From VFMC01 sp963791635 (GTDB lineage: Bacteria > Actinomycetota > Acidimicrobiia > Acidimicrobiales > Ilumatobacteraceae), in assembly GCA_963791635.1 (NCBI GenBank), contig CAWBTC010000012.1, positions 1 to 64,000 on the forward strand: a stretch of DNA of 64,000 bases, given 5' to 3'. The translations under genes were made by a program, and so were the position numbers. Within the stretch, counting starts at the first letter, position 1; every line of letters starts with the position of its first letter. The notes beneath the pieces were generated by a model. It was not told the DNA's origin. It did not search any database and saw nothing but the letters and a program-made list of their open reading frames with translations. Positions 35,801-44,271 of this stretch are shown in pieces.

Positions 35801-35976
35801 TCGTCGCCGAGGGCGTGGAGACCTCCGAACAGCTCGAGTTCGTGCGCACCCACCGCTGCACGCGTGCACAGGGATTCCACATCGCGCTGCCGATGCCCCT
35901 CGAGGACCTCGAGCGCTGGCTCGATGCGGTCCTGTCGACCGACGCAGTCGCCGGCCGGCAGCACGTCCCTGTGTGA
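32887..35976 (+). CDS. Membrane sensor GGDEF-EAL cyclic-di-GMP protein with PAS domain
   Basis: 1029 residues; ATG 32887 follows agga at 5 nt. A transmembrane helix near 30-52, an external sensor region of about 300 residues resembling nitrate/nitrite sensor-type helices (NLNNRALDALV, then QVAAAMARLDQLIEDA), a second helix 359-382, a HAMP-like linker, PAS (IIETAADAIWTINADGSILSAND), GGDEF at 668-672 (RLGGDEFLV) and EAL at 796-798. The EAL ring residues are intact (ELTETHLL, DDFGTGYSS, ALKIDKMF, EGVET). It could both make and degrade c-di-GMP; which activity dominates cannot be told. Not linked to an obvious output gene. Confidence 0.92.
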   Translation: MPLAGASGASHEVNRTRPRVGTPRGIRSLSGRLVLLLLVPLLAAQALTASSLLDRSAAAREGRDLAQRIDLAATVGAMYAPVALETATSLGMAEIDRLGVDRVVVTEITGIDYWPYIERSRNLNNRALDALVAASGDVVLMNGSTIRTEVAQVRSGLDAMRVALDTRTAGSTQVAAAMARLDQLIEDAIEASGGSHFQIGVDPALGAITDEVGHLLTMVSAIAEDTKVTAYVLGASDGSMKTEDAMQSAGAADFVVDAYAAELDVDSAVAWSAVADVIGSYRDLRPQLVAVADVRSMPQAPDAQNLLFTDPALVQQLATILISGFDRLSAVADYTSTALMTLSERADRIASSSDEDVRMWIGIIVVVTMASIGLLILIVVSTVRPLSRLTAKALQVSEGVLDSEPLALSGPSDVRAVTATFNTVTKVLSAYETEIRRLSSSGDLRGVDTGHVPGMLGQSLRAQIEHLSDMTDRLRESEALSRAIIETAADAIWTINADGSILSANDAAERLLGISAEQQVGRSLLRLQAVRGTLDDFVGELELQRHDGTTVDVLISHSEVPAEPEPIHAVFARDISDRKRFEQQLAHQARHDGLTGLPNRMAALEHIASVARRVERQGSSIAVLFVDLDGFKSVNDSRGHASGDRLLHEVGERLARTLRSGEFVARLGGDEFLVVCEAVPVDAVEALGERIIREIAQPYVQGDDLFTISASVGVAVTVGSARIDGLELVREADVAVYHAKERGRSRVVVFDETLQEAVEATAEIELALRQAIGAGELVLHYQPVLDLGTGTPWGVEALVRWNRPGHGQLGPDRFVPVAERSSLVIDLGRWVLLDACHTLAEWQADPARRHLRIAVNVSGRHLVEGNLVAELDDVIARTGADPTGLEMELTETHLLADFERANVVLTELRNRGVSVAVDDFGTGYSSMGYLRQLDIDALKIDKMFVARVTDVGYDRTIVEVLVQLGLTLGLDIVAEGVETSEQLEFVRTHRCTRAQGFHIALPMPLEDLERWLDAVLSTDAVAGRQHVPV

Positions 35977-35980
35977 TCAC

Positions 35981-36042
35981 GTCCTGGTCACCCTCGGAGC
36001 GACCGACGCACGACCAGGACACGACCAGGACACGACCAGGAC
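35981..36042 (+). repeat. Hairpin with triplicated right arm after the GGDEF-EAL gene
   Basis: gtcctggtc (35981-35989) can pair with gaccaggac at 36012-36020, 36023-36031 or 36034-36042. The right arm lies in three copies of an 11-bp unit, acgaccaggac (36010-36042). It begins 4 bp after the stop, so it may serve as a terminator with alternative partners. Confidence 0.6.
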
Positions 36043-36071
36043 ACCACCGCAACACCGCCGGGTGGTGCAGA

Positions 36072-36857
36072 ATGGCGGCGATGGCGACCTCCGATGCGCA
36101 TGCCGATGCGCACCTCGCTGCTCGCCTCGCAACCGAGGCTGGGCACCTCCTGCTCCAGGTGCGCGACCAACTCACCTCCGAGGGTGCGCCCTCTTGGCAG
36201 GTGATGGACACCGGTGACATCGCCAGCCACCGATTCCTCGCTCAGGCGTTGCACGACGCCCACCCCGACGATGCCGTGCTGTCCGAGGAGGGCACGGAAG
36301 ACCCGAGGCGGTTCACCGCCGACCGGGTGTGGATCGTCGATCCACTCGACGGCACCAACGAGTTCGGTGAACCCGGCCGCAGCGACTGGGCCGTGCACGT
36401 GGCCTTGTGGGAACTCGGCGAGCTGACCGCTGCGGCAGTGAGCCTGCCCGCACACGGCGTCACGTTCTCCACGGATCCTGCGCCGCCGCTGGCGCCGGTC
36501 ACCCGTCCACGGCCGCGCCTGATCACGTCGCGCAACCGCGCACCGTACGCTGCAGTCCGCGTTGCGAATGGTCTCGACTGCGACGCGGTCCGACTCGGCT
36601 CGGCGGGGGCGAAGGCGATGGCTGTGGTGATCGGTGAGGCCGACATCTACGTGCACGATGGCGGGATGTACCAGTGGGATTCCGCAGCCCCGGCCGCCGT
36701 TGCGATGGCCGCCGGCCTCCACGCCAGCCGCATCGACGGCACGCCGCTCGTCTACAACCAGCGCGACCCTTGGCTGCCCGACTTCCTGATCTGCCGGCTC
36801 GAGCTGGCCGAACCGGTGCTCGAGGCGATCTGGGGCGAGCGCCGCCGGGATCGGTGA
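36072..36857 (+). CDS. cysQ: 3'(2'),5'-bisphosphate nucleotidase CysQ-like (IMPase superfamily)
   Basis: 261 residues. The lithium-sensitive phosphatase motifs are present: DTGDIASHRFL, LSEEGTEDPRR (Glu metal ligands), the core WIVDPLDGTNEFGEPGRSDWAVHV and YQWDSAAPAAVAMAAGL (distal Asp). It most resembles CysQ, which removes 3'-phosphate from PAP/PAPS and links to sulfate assimilation; inositol monophosphatase is the alternative. ATG 36072 chosen; an in-frame ATG at 36081 is possible. It is followed within 2 bp by the enoyl-CoA hydratase gene. Confidence 0.83.
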   Translation: MAAMATSDAHADAHLAARLATEAGHLLLQVRDQLTSEGAPSWQVMDTGDIASHRFLAQALHDAHPDDAVLSEEGTEDPRRFTADRVWIVDPLDGTNEFGEPGRSDWAVHVALWELGELTAAAVSLPAHGVTFSTDPAPPLAPVTRPRPRLITSRNRAPYAAVRVANGLDCDAVRLGSAGAKAMAVVIGEADIYVHDGGMYQWDSAAPAAVAMAAGLHASRIDGTPLVYNQRDPWLPDFLICRLELAEPVLEAIWGERRRDR

Positions 36858-36859
36858 CC

Positions 36860-37687
36860 ATGAGCGAGCTCGATCTCCACGCCACGCGTTTCGAGATCGA
36901 CGCCCATGTCGCCACCGTGTGGCTGCACCGTCCTCATCGACACAACGCCTGGACGGGCCGGATGCACATCGAGTACCGGCGGGTGCTCGCCCACCTCGAT
37001 GCCCACCCGGAGGTTCGGGTCGTGGTCGTCACCGGCACGCCACCTGCCTTCTGTGTCGGCGGCGACAGCGAGGCCCTCGCCGGCCACGCGGACCGTGGGT
37101 CCTACGACGGAGGTGTGCCCACCGACACCGCTCGGCCCGGCTACGGGGTTCGGCCCGAGTGGGATGCCGACTTCGCGTTCCACTTCGCGATGCGGTTCCC
37201 GATCATCGCGGCCGTCAACGGGGCGTGCGCCGGAGTCGGATTGGCACTCGCACTGTTCTGCGACCTTCGCTACGGCTCGGCCGCGGCGAAGTGCACCACG
37301 GCAGCGCCCAAGCTCGGCTTGCCCGCCGAGTACGGGATGAGCTGGCAGCTCCCCCGCCTCATCGGCGTCACCCGGGCGGCCGACCTGCTGCTGTCGGGCC
37401 GGGTGTTCACACCGGCCGAGACCGAACCGTGGGGCCTGTGGAACGGCGTCGGCGGTGACGCCGAATCGACGTTGCAGATGGCGCTGACCACCGCTCGCAC
37501 GCTCGCGGACAGCGTTGGTCCGACCGCCCTGCGCACCACCAAGCGCCAGATCCACGCCGATCTCTTGAGCCAGCACCCGGCGGCGGCGATCGACGAGGCC
37601 CAACGCCTCCTCGGCGAGGCGATGGGCACCGCGGAGTACCGCGAGGGCGTGGCAGCCCTGCGCGAGAAGCGCCCGCCGGCGTTCTGA
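36860..37687 (+). CDS. Enoyl-CoA hydratase/isomerase family protein
   Basis: 275 residues of the crotonase fold: HRPHRHNAWTG, oxyanion-hole strand AFCVGGDSEALAG, then NGACAGVGLALALFCDLRYGSAAAKCTTAAPKLGLPAEYGMSWQLPRLIG. One Glu lies at the usual catalytic position (LPAEYG); the first catalytic Glu is not obvious (GACAGVG), so it could be a hydratase, an isomerase or another crotonase. Probably acts in fatty-acid breakdown. GTG 36854, six bases upstream, overlaps the cysQ stop as GTGA and is a possible alternative start. Confidence 0.85.
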   Translation: MSELDLHATRFEIDAHVATVWLHRPHRHNAWTGRMHIEYRRVLAHLDAHPEVRVVVVTGTPPAFCVGGDSEALAGHADRGSYDGGVPTDTARPGYGVRPEWDADFAFHFAMRFPIIAAVNGACAGVGLALALFCDLRYGSAAAKCTTAAPKLGLPAEYGMSWQLPRLIGVTRAADLLLSGRVFTPAETEPWGLWNGVGGDAESTLQMALTTARTLADSVGPTALRTTKRQIHADLLSQHPAAAIDEAQRLLGEAMGTAEYREGVAALREKRPPAF

Positions 37688-37896
37688 CCCGCGACACCCT
37701 TCCCCTGCGCCCTGACCGCCGACCACGTGACCGTGTCATGACCGCGTGAGGATCCGACTCATGACCGCCTCGTCCCGGCGACCGGTCGACCGGGGCCGAA
37801 CGACTCATCCGCTGCGGCATCTGGCGCGCTGACGCCTAACCTGTGCAGACAGCGGTCCCGATGGAGTGGGACGGACATCGACCAAGGGGGCACCGC

Positions 37897-39915
37897 ATGA
37901 CCATCGCAGTCGATCCATCCGACGGCTCGTTCGATTACAACAGGTCAGCGGCGGTGGCCGACGCGACAGGCGCTGACGCCTCGGTGCGACGCCTGCCCGG
38001 CATCGCGATCGCCGGCATGGCGTCGCTCGGCGCCGGCGCGATCCACGCCGCGGCGATCGGCATTCATGCCGAGCACCCGAGCCTCGCCCAGATCTTCGTC
38101 GTGGTCGCTGTGCTCCAGCTCGGAGCCGGCCTGCTCGCGCTCCTCCGTCCGAATCGGGCCGTCGCAATCGGCGCCGCTGTTGTCAACGCGGCTGCCATCG
38201 TCGGCTGGCTCGTCACCCGCATCGCCGGCATCTCCTGGATCGGCGGCCTCGAAACGGCCGAGTCACCGCAGTTCGCCGACACCGCGTGTGCCCTGCTCGG
38301 CGCGGTGGCCGTCGGAGCGGCTCTCGCCGCGGCCGTGGTGGGCTGGCACGAGGCCCGACCGCCTCGCCTGCTGATGCCCGGCCTGGCAGCGCTCGCCCTC
38401 ACGGTGCCTGCGATGGTGACCGGCGGCACCCATGTGCACAGCCACGACGAGGGCGTTGCCCACGATCACACCACAGCCACAGCCACAGCGGCTGGCCCGG
38501 TCACCGGCAGCTCGATCCATGCCGACGACGGCCACCCGCACGACGAGACGACCGCCGCCGCATCGGGCGTCGCCGGCTCGAACGGGAGTGGTGCTGCGGC
38601 CGCCATCGAGACCACCGAGACCACCGAGCACGGCCACGGAACCGAGTCCACCGTCGTCGCAGTCGAAGCGGGTGCTGCTCCTTGGCCCCGCCCGTGGGAC
38701 CCCTCGGACGAGATCGATCTGTCCGGCGTCGAAGGCGTCACCGCCGAGCAGGAGGCGCGAGCGGTGGAGCTCGTCGAGGGCTCGCTCCGTGAGCTTCCGA
38801 AGTTCGCGACGGTCGAGGCCGCGAAGGCGGCTGGCTACGCCTCCATCGGCGATGCTGGCACCGGTAGCGAGCACTACATCCGGTACGACCTCGTGCAAGA
38901 CGATGTGATGCTCGATCCGACCGCACCCGAGTCGCTCGTGTACACCGTGAAGGGCGACGAGCGGATCCTCGCAGGAGCGATGTACATCGCCAGCGCCCGA
39001 CCGACCGACGACCCCACGCTCACCGACTGGGCGGGGCCACTGATGCAGTGGCACAACCACGGCAACCTGTGCTGGGATCTGGTGAACGGTGTGCGCACGG
39101 TGGTCGGCATCCTCAAGGCCGACGGTACGTGCGCACGCGGGATCAACAGTGGTGGCGCCAACCCGATGGTGCACGTGTGGATCACTCCGCACGAGTGCGG
39201 GGTGTTCGCCGCCCTCGAAGGCGTCGGGGCCGGCCAGACGTCGGTGTCGGAAGAAGAACGCGTCGACAAGTGCCAGGACCACGGCGAGCATGCCCAACCC
39301 GCAGGTGCGTCCGAACCCAAACCGTACGATCCTGCCCTACCGATCGACCTCAGCGGCACTCCCGGTGTCACGCCCGAGCAGCAGGCTGCCGCCGAGAACC
39401 TGATCGCCGTCACCGTCGTGCGCCTGCCCCAGTGGAGCGACTACCGCGACGCCGAGGCCGCCGGTTTTCACAGCATCGGCGACGCCGGCACAGGTCACGA
39501 GCACTTCGTGCAGTGGGACTGGATCAACGACGACGTCGTCCTCGATCCCGATCATCCCGAGAGCCTCGTCTACGAACCACAGGCCAACGGGACGAAGAAG
39601 CTCGTGAGCGCGATGTACATGCTCCCGACCTCGGTGTCGCTCGACGAAGTGCCCGACATCGGTGGCGCCCTGATGCAATGGCACATCCACGACAACCTCT
39701 GCTACACCGACTCCGACACCCCCAAGGTCGCCGGACTCACCGACGCTGACGGAAACTGTCGAGCCGGCCTGATCAAGCACGATCCGGCAGCGATGATCCA
39801 CGTGTGGATCACCAAGCAGGAGTGTGGGCCGTTCGCTGCGCTGGAAGGTGTCGGTGCGGGCCAGATCGCCGAAGGCGAGCAACGGCTCTGCGACACCGCC
39901 CATGGCGGCCACTGA
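37897..39915 (+). CDS. Membrane protein with His-rich linker and duplicated extracytoplasmic domain of unknown family
   Basis: 672 residues; aaggggg lies 6 nt before ATG 37897. Residues about 30-175 hold four to five hydrophobic helices. A His-rich segment (THVHSHDEGVAHDHTT, DDGHPHDETT, EHGHGTES) follows at 178-250. Two homologous domains of about 200 residues begin near 272 and 482. Shared motifs are IDLSG..GVT.EQ, SIGDAGTG.EH, DPxxPESLVY, LMQWHxHxNLC, MxHVWITxxECG and FAALEGVGAGQ. The invariant His, Cys and acidic residues look like a metal site or a disulfide-stabilised binding domain. I do not recognise the family. Stands alone, with 209 bp of unassigned sequence upstream. Confidence 0.8.
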   Translation: MTIAVDPSDGSFDYNRSAAVADATGADASVRRLPGIAIAGMASLGAGAIHAAAIGIHAEHPSLAQIFVVVAVLQLGAGLLALLRPNRAVAIGAAVVNAAAIVGWLVTRIAGISWIGGLETAESPQFADTACALLGAVAVGAALAAAVVGWHEARPPRLLMPGLAALALTVPAMVTGGTHVHSHDEGVAHDHTTATATAAGPVTGSSIHADDGHPHDETTAAASGVAGSNGSGAAAAIETTETTEHGHGTESTVVAVEAGAAPWPRPWDPSDEIDLSGVEGVTAEQEARAVELVEGSLRELPKFATVEAAKAAGYASIGDAGTGSEHYIRYDLVQDDVMLDPTAPESLVYTVKGDERILAGAMYIASARPTDDPTLTDWAGPLMQWHNHGNLCWDLVNGVRTVVGILKADGTCARGINSGGANPMVHVWITPHECGVFAALEGVGAGQTSVSEEERVDKCQDHGEHAQPAGASEPKPYDPALPIDLSGTPGVTPEQQAAAENLIAVTVVRLPQWSDYRDAEAAGFHSIGDAGTGHEHFVQWDWINDDVVLDPDHPESLVYEPQANGTKKLVSAMYMLPTSVSLDEVPDIGGALMQWHIHDNLCYTDSDTPKVAGLTDADGNCRAGLIKHDPAAMIHVWITKQECGPFAALEGVGAGQIAEGEQRLCDTAHGGH

Positions 39916-39924
39916 GCCCAGCGT

Positions 39925-41095
39925 TCAGGAACGGTCGCGCAGCTCGGCGAGCACGTCGGCTGTGTGCTCGCCCAGGGCGGGCACCGGGCCCGGACGGAAC
40001 TCGCGACCGCCGAAGTCGACCGGGCCGTTGACGGCCCGGTACGGCGCCTCGCCCCCGACGGGTGTCATGTCGACGAACGCACCGTTCGCCTGTGCCTGCG
40101 GGTCGTCGATCACGTCGAAGATCGAGTTGATGGGTGCCCACCACACGTCGTGTTCGTCGAAGCGGGCGACGAGATCGTCGAAGTCGAACTGACCAAAGGC
40201 ATCGTCGAGCTCGGTGATCAGCGCCTCGCTGTTCACCATCCGTTGCCTGGCGTCGGTGAACCGCTCGTCGCTCGCGAGATCGGCGAGACCGAGAGCTGCG
40301 ACCAGCTTCGGCCAGTGTCGATCGGCCTCGAGCAGCAGAAGCCAGAACCCCCGCCCGTCGCCGGCCCGATAGCTGTTCACCAACGGACCTCGCGTGCGCT
40401 GCCGTGAACGGGTGCGTTCGATCTTGCCGAACCGGAGCACGATCCCGATGTCCCAGCCGAGCGTGTACATGCCGGTGCGCATGAGACTCGTGGCCACCAG
40501 TCCCCCGACACCGGTGCGCTCACGCTCGAGCAGCTTGGCCAGCACCCCGCTGAGCAGGGAGATGCCGGTGACGTGGTCGCCGACACCGCTGCGCAGCGAG
40601 ATCGGCAGCTCGTCGGGTGGCACATGGGCGTGGGCCAGACCGCTGCGGGCCCAGAAGGCTCCAGCGTCGTACCCGGCTCGATTGCGGTCGGGACCGTCGA
40701 GGCCGTAGCCGGTGAGGCTGGCGTACACGAGACGCGGGTGGCGCGCGAGCACCGTCGTCGTGCGCGAGGCCGAGACGCTCCAGTGCGTCGGGCCGAACAT
40801 TGGTGACGAACACATCGGCGGTGGCGAGCAGCTGCTCCATCTGTTCGCGGGCCTCGGGCAACTGGAGGTCGAGCACCACCGAACGCTTGCCGCGATTGTC
40901 GATCTCGAACGGAGGCACCCCGCTCTGGTCGGCGATGCCCAGCGCGCCGAACACACGCCGCTGCGGGTCGCCGGCGGGCGGCTCGACCTTGATCACGTCG
41001 GCACCCCAGTCGGCCATGAGACCGGCTGCGGCAGGTCCGGCCACCCACACGCCGAGCTCGACGACCCGGTATCCGGAGAGCGGTCCTTCGGTCAT
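39925..41095 (-). pseudogene. CaiB/BaiF CoA-transferase family III, broken by a one-base insertion
   Basis: The N-terminal part (from ATG 41095: TEGPLSGYRVVELGVWVAGPAAAGLMADWGADVIKVEPP) and C-terminal part (HPRLVYASLTGYGLDGPDRNRAGYDAGAFWARSGL, with the catalytic Asp of GYD) lie in different frames. The break is near 40765, where GACGACGGTGCTC should read GACGACGTGCTC (HDDVLARHPRL). The locus is 1171 nt, one more than 390 codons; corrected, it would be a normal 389-residue enzyme moving CoA between organic acids. It has a good ribosome site (aaggggg) and is the last gene of the PEP-swivel/MFS operon. Confidence 0.75.
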
Positions 41096-42607
41096 CATGT
41101 TCCCCCCTTGGTCGCCGCACGGAGTGGCCCGCGTCGGCTGGCGCGTCGCCATCGTGGTGGCGGCGTCACTGTCCTTGATGAACCACGCAGCAGCGGAGGC
41201 GGCGAAGGCGAACCCGACGGCGAAGCCGAACGCGATGCGGTAGCCCTTCAACGCCTGACCCACGTCCTCGGGCGCTGGCGGGCGGCTGAGCGACATGTAC
41301 GACGCGAGCACACTGGCCAGCACAGCGACGCCCACCGACACCGCCACCTGACGCTGGGTCGAGAAGATCGACGAGGCACGCCCGTTGTCGGCAGGAGCGA
41401 TGGTGGCGTAGCTGGCGGCCTGCATCGGCACGAACGCAAACCCCATGCACAGGCCCCGGAGGAACATCATCCCGCGGATCGACCACAGGCTCGTGTGTTC
41501 GTCGAGGCCGATGAACAGGCTGATCACCAACCCGGCCGCGAACAGTCCGGCGGTCATCAGCCGGCGCGGGCCCACACGGGCATACAGACGGCCGGCGAAC
41601 TGTGACGTGATCAGTACTCCGATCGCCTGCGGAAACGTCGTCAGACCGCTGTTGAACGCATCCTGGCCGCGCAGCAACTGAAGGTACAGGGGCATCACGA
41701 ACAGCAGACCGAGGAAGCTCATCGTCGACAGCAGGCTGACGACGTTGCACTGGCGGAAGATCCGGTTGCCGAAGAGTCGAAGCGCCAACATCGGTTGTGC
41801 GACATGAGTCTCCACCCACACCAGCGCAACTCCGGCGGCCAGACCGGCGATGAGCGTGACGAGCACTGATTCACTCCCCCATCCGGCTCGAGGCCCTTCG
41901 CTCAGGGCGTAGACCACGAGTGCCAGGGCCGCGCCGGACAGGACGAAACCGGGCAGGTCGAATCGACCCGACGTCGGTTCCTTCTGCTCTTTCAGGAACC
42001 GCATGCCGAACCAGAGACCCGCCAGACCGATCGGCACGTTGATGAGGAAGATCCAACGCCAGTTCGCATGCGTCACCAACAACCCACCGAGGATCGGACC
42101 GAGCGCTGGTGCCAGCAGCGTCGGGATCATGATGTACGTACTCGCCTTGGCGCGTTCCATCGGCGGGAACGCACGGAACAGCATCGTCACCCCGACGGGC
42201 GTGAGCATCCCGCCTCCGATGCCCTGGATCACCCGGAACGAGATGAGCTGCTCGATCGATTGCGCAGAGGCACACAGCAACGAACCGGCGACGAACGAAG
42301 CGAATGCGAACATGAACACGCGCTTGGTGCCGAACCGGTCGCCGAGCCACCCTGACACGGGGATCCAGACGGCCAGGCTGAGCGTGTATCCGAGCACGAT
42401 CCACTCGGCGTTCTCGGTCGCGAACTCGCGGCCGAGGGCCGGGATCGCGACGTTGACGATCGTGACGTCGAGGATGTCGAGGAACAGTGCGGTGACGTAG
42501 ACGATCGCCACGACGTACTTGTACGGGAGCGTCTTGCCGAAGATGTCGACCCGTTCGTTCCCCTGCGCGTGGTGGTCCACTGCGCCGGCCGACGAGGTGA
42601 GGGTCAC
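40520..42607 (-). CDS. DHA2-type MFS transporter, open frame running on into the CoA-transferase
   Basis: Starts GTG 42607, overlapping the previous stop as GTGA. The first 503 residues are a full 14-helix DHA2 drug/solute exporter: VTALFLDILDVTIVNVAIPALGREF (motif D1), GWLGDRFGTKRVFMFAF (motif A) and PALGPILGGLLV (motif C). No stop separates it from the CoA-transferase start at 41095; the frame continues through its N-terminal half and ends at 40520 after the frameshift. A run of six C at 41102-41107 sits at the joint; with five, the MFS gene would end in TGA overlapping the next ATG, the usual arrangement. Confidence 0.8.
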   Translation of the reverse strand: MTLTSSAGAVDHHAQGNERVDIFGKTLPYKYVVAIVYVTALFLDILDVTIVNVAIPALGREFATENAEWIVLGYTLSLAVWIPVSGWLGDRFGTKRVFMFAFASFVAGSLLCASAQSIEQLISFRVIQGIGGGMLTPVGVTMLFRAFPPMERAKASTYIMIPTLLAPALGPILGGLLVTHANWRWIFLINVPIGLAGLWFGMRFLKEQKEPTSGRFDLPGFVLSGAALALVVYALSEGPRAGWGSESVLVTLIAGLAAGVALVWVETHVAQPMLALRLFGNRIFRQCNVVSLLSTMSFLGLLFVMPLYLQLLRGQDAFNSGLTTFPQAIGVLITSQFAGRLYARVGPRRLMTAGLFAAGLVISLFIGLDEHTSLWSIRGMMFLRGLCMGFAFVPMQAASYATIAPADNGRASSIFSTQRQVAVSVGVAVLASVLASYMSLSRPPAPEDVGQALKGYRIAFGFAVGFAFAASAAAWFIKDSDAATTMATRQPTRATPCGDQGGNMMTEGPLSGYRVVELGVWVAGPAAAGLMADWGADVIKVEPPAGDPQRRVFGALGIADQSGVPPFEIDNRGKRSVVLDLQLPEAREQMEQLLATADVFVTNVRPDALERLGLAHDDGARAPPASRVRQPHRLRPRRSRPQSSRVRRWSLLGPQRSGPRPCATRRAADLAAQRCRRPRHRHLPAQRGAGQAARA

Positions 42608-44235
42608 AACATCGTGACCGTACCAGCGGCCCCGTCCACTTCGACGAGCGAGCCGTTCGCGATCCGCTTGGTGGCATCGACCACGCTGACGGCACACGGG
42701 ATGCCGAGTTCGCGGCTGACGATGACTGCGTGACTGTTCAGTGCGCCGACGTCGACGACGACACCACCGGCGGCCACGAACAGCGGGGTCCAGGCGGGAT
42801 CGGTGTTCGGCGCGATCAGGATGTCACCGGGCTCAAGTGCCGTCGGGTCGGATGCGTCGAGGATCACACAGGCTCGTCCTCGCACCACACCTGCACACCC
42901 AGGCGCGCCGATGAGCACCTCACCAGCCACGGCTGCCGCGACCTTGACATCGCCGCGGACCTCGAGGTCCTCGATCTCGGGCACGCCTTTGTCGGATTGC
43001 ACGAAGTACGGCGGCTCGAGCGTCCACAACTGCCTCCACGCAGCCTTCCGATCGGCGATGGTCGACCTGAACGAATCCGGAGCCGCCACGAACGCATCAA
43101 GTTCGCTGTCGAGCAGCATGAACACGTCGCGCGGGTCGGTCAGCGCGTCGAGGTGGCGGCGTGCGAGCTCGAGCATCGCGACACGCTGCTCGTTGATCGC
43201 CTTGATGCAGTTCGCCTTGGTGCGTTCGCGCCACGCGTTGAATCGCATCGCTGACGCCTGGGCAGCGAGCAGCATTCCTGTCGCGTCAGCATCGCCGTCG
43301 ACCACCGCAAGGGCCTCGTTCGTGGCGGCCTCGCGGTCGGCGACGACAGCCTCGTGCCGGGCGGCCGGGTCGCTGCTCTCGGGCGCCGCCCGCATCGAAT
43401 CGATCAGCGAGAGCGCCAGTTGCGGCTTCGTCTCCCACACGTCGCTGTAGATGTCCCACTCGTTCGGCCCGCGGCTGCCGAACTCGACCAGGAAGCGTTC
43501 GAAGCCGTCCTGGAACTCGGGGGACGACTGGTCGAGACGCGACAGCTTCCACATCGCGCCTGACGGCGCCGCCGAGTCGACGTCGCCTGCGCCGGCGATG
43601 AGGCGCACCATGAGGTGCGGCACGATCCCGCCGAGGATCGTGGGGCCGATCGCAGTGTTCGACGACGAGATCACGTGGTCGTCGAAGAAGCGACGGTTGA
43701 GCGCGATGAACGACCGGGCGTACGCAACCAGTTCCGCATCCGACATCGCCGGCAGGTCGGGGCGGTCCGCTCGGGCAGCATCGGCCAGGCGCTTGCTCTC
43801 GTCCATGTCGGGCCACTCGGTCGTGCTGAGCACCCAGCCGACACGCTCGCCGATGCGCGCACCCGCCTCTGGATTGACGTCTTCCGGGCGAGCGACGTAG
43901 GGCGGGGTGTCGGGACGATTTCCGAAGAAGGCCGCATCGATGCCGGCTGCACCCGCGCCGCTCCGCTCGCCGAACACTCGTACCACGGAGGCGTTCACGT
44001 AGAAGTAGCCGTTGAAGAACCCGCACGTCGGGTTGAAACCCTCACTGGTGAGCTCATCGATGATGAACGCGCCGTTGTTGACGTTGCCGTCGCGCCAGCC
44101 CTCCATCACGCCGGGCCGCCACGACAGGGTCGCACCGAGCGGACTCACCGGCTCGGGCAGCACATCGCTGGCGTTCGAACGCGTGTAGACGGGAAAGCGC
44201 GTGCTGGCGGCGGTGTCGGTGATCCACTTGCTCAT
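42604..44235 (-). CDS. PEP-utilising mobile (phosphohistidine) domain protein, paralogue 1
   Basis: 543 residues from ATG 44235 (gggga 5 nt upstream; GTG 44247 possible). The N-terminus VYTRSNASDVLPEPVSPLGATL and the central EFGSRGPNEWDIYSDVWETKP match blocks that follow the ATP-grasp domain in PEP-synthase/rifampicin-phosphotransferase-like enzymes. The C-terminal swivel domain (GDILIAPNTDPAWTPLF ... NSHAVIVSRELGIPCAVS) carries the phosphorylatable His. No ATP-grasp domain is present, so phosphate must come from a partner protein or PEP. Its stop overlaps the MFS start by 4 nt. Confidence 0.82.
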   Translation of the reverse strand: MSKWITDTAASTRFPVYTRSNASDVLPEPVSPLGATLSWRPGVMEGWRDGNVNNGAFIIDELTSEGFNPTCGFFNGYFYVNASVVRVFGERSGAGAAGIDAAFFGNRPDTPPYVARPEDVNPEAGARIGERVGWVLSTTEWPDMDESKRLADAARADRPDLPAMSDAELVAYARSFIALNRRFFDDHVISSSNTAIGPTILGGIVPHLMVRLIAGAGDVDSAAPSGAMWKLSRLDQSSPEFQDGFERFLVEFGSRGPNEWDIYSDVWETKPQLALSLIDSMRAAPESSDPAARHEAVVADREAATNEALAVVDGDADATGMLLAAQASAMRFNAWRERTKANCIKAINEQRVAMLELARRHLDALTDPRDVFMLLDSELDAFVAAPDSFRSTIADRKAAWRQLWTLEPPYFVQSDKGVPEIEDLEVRGDVKVAAAVAGEVLIGAPGCAGVVRGRACVILDASDPTALEPGDILIAPNTDPAWTPLFVAAGGVVVDVGALNSHAVIVSRELGIPCAVSVVDATKRIANGSLVEVDGAAGTVTML

Positions 44236-44271
44236 GTCATCCCCCACGGAGCAGTCCGGCCGACCCCCTGA

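Noticed and set aside
37688..37896. Gap before the His-rich membrane protein searched for a small gene or RNA
   Set aside because: No ribosome site with a plausible frame, no tRNA fold and no clear promoter; nothing supported.
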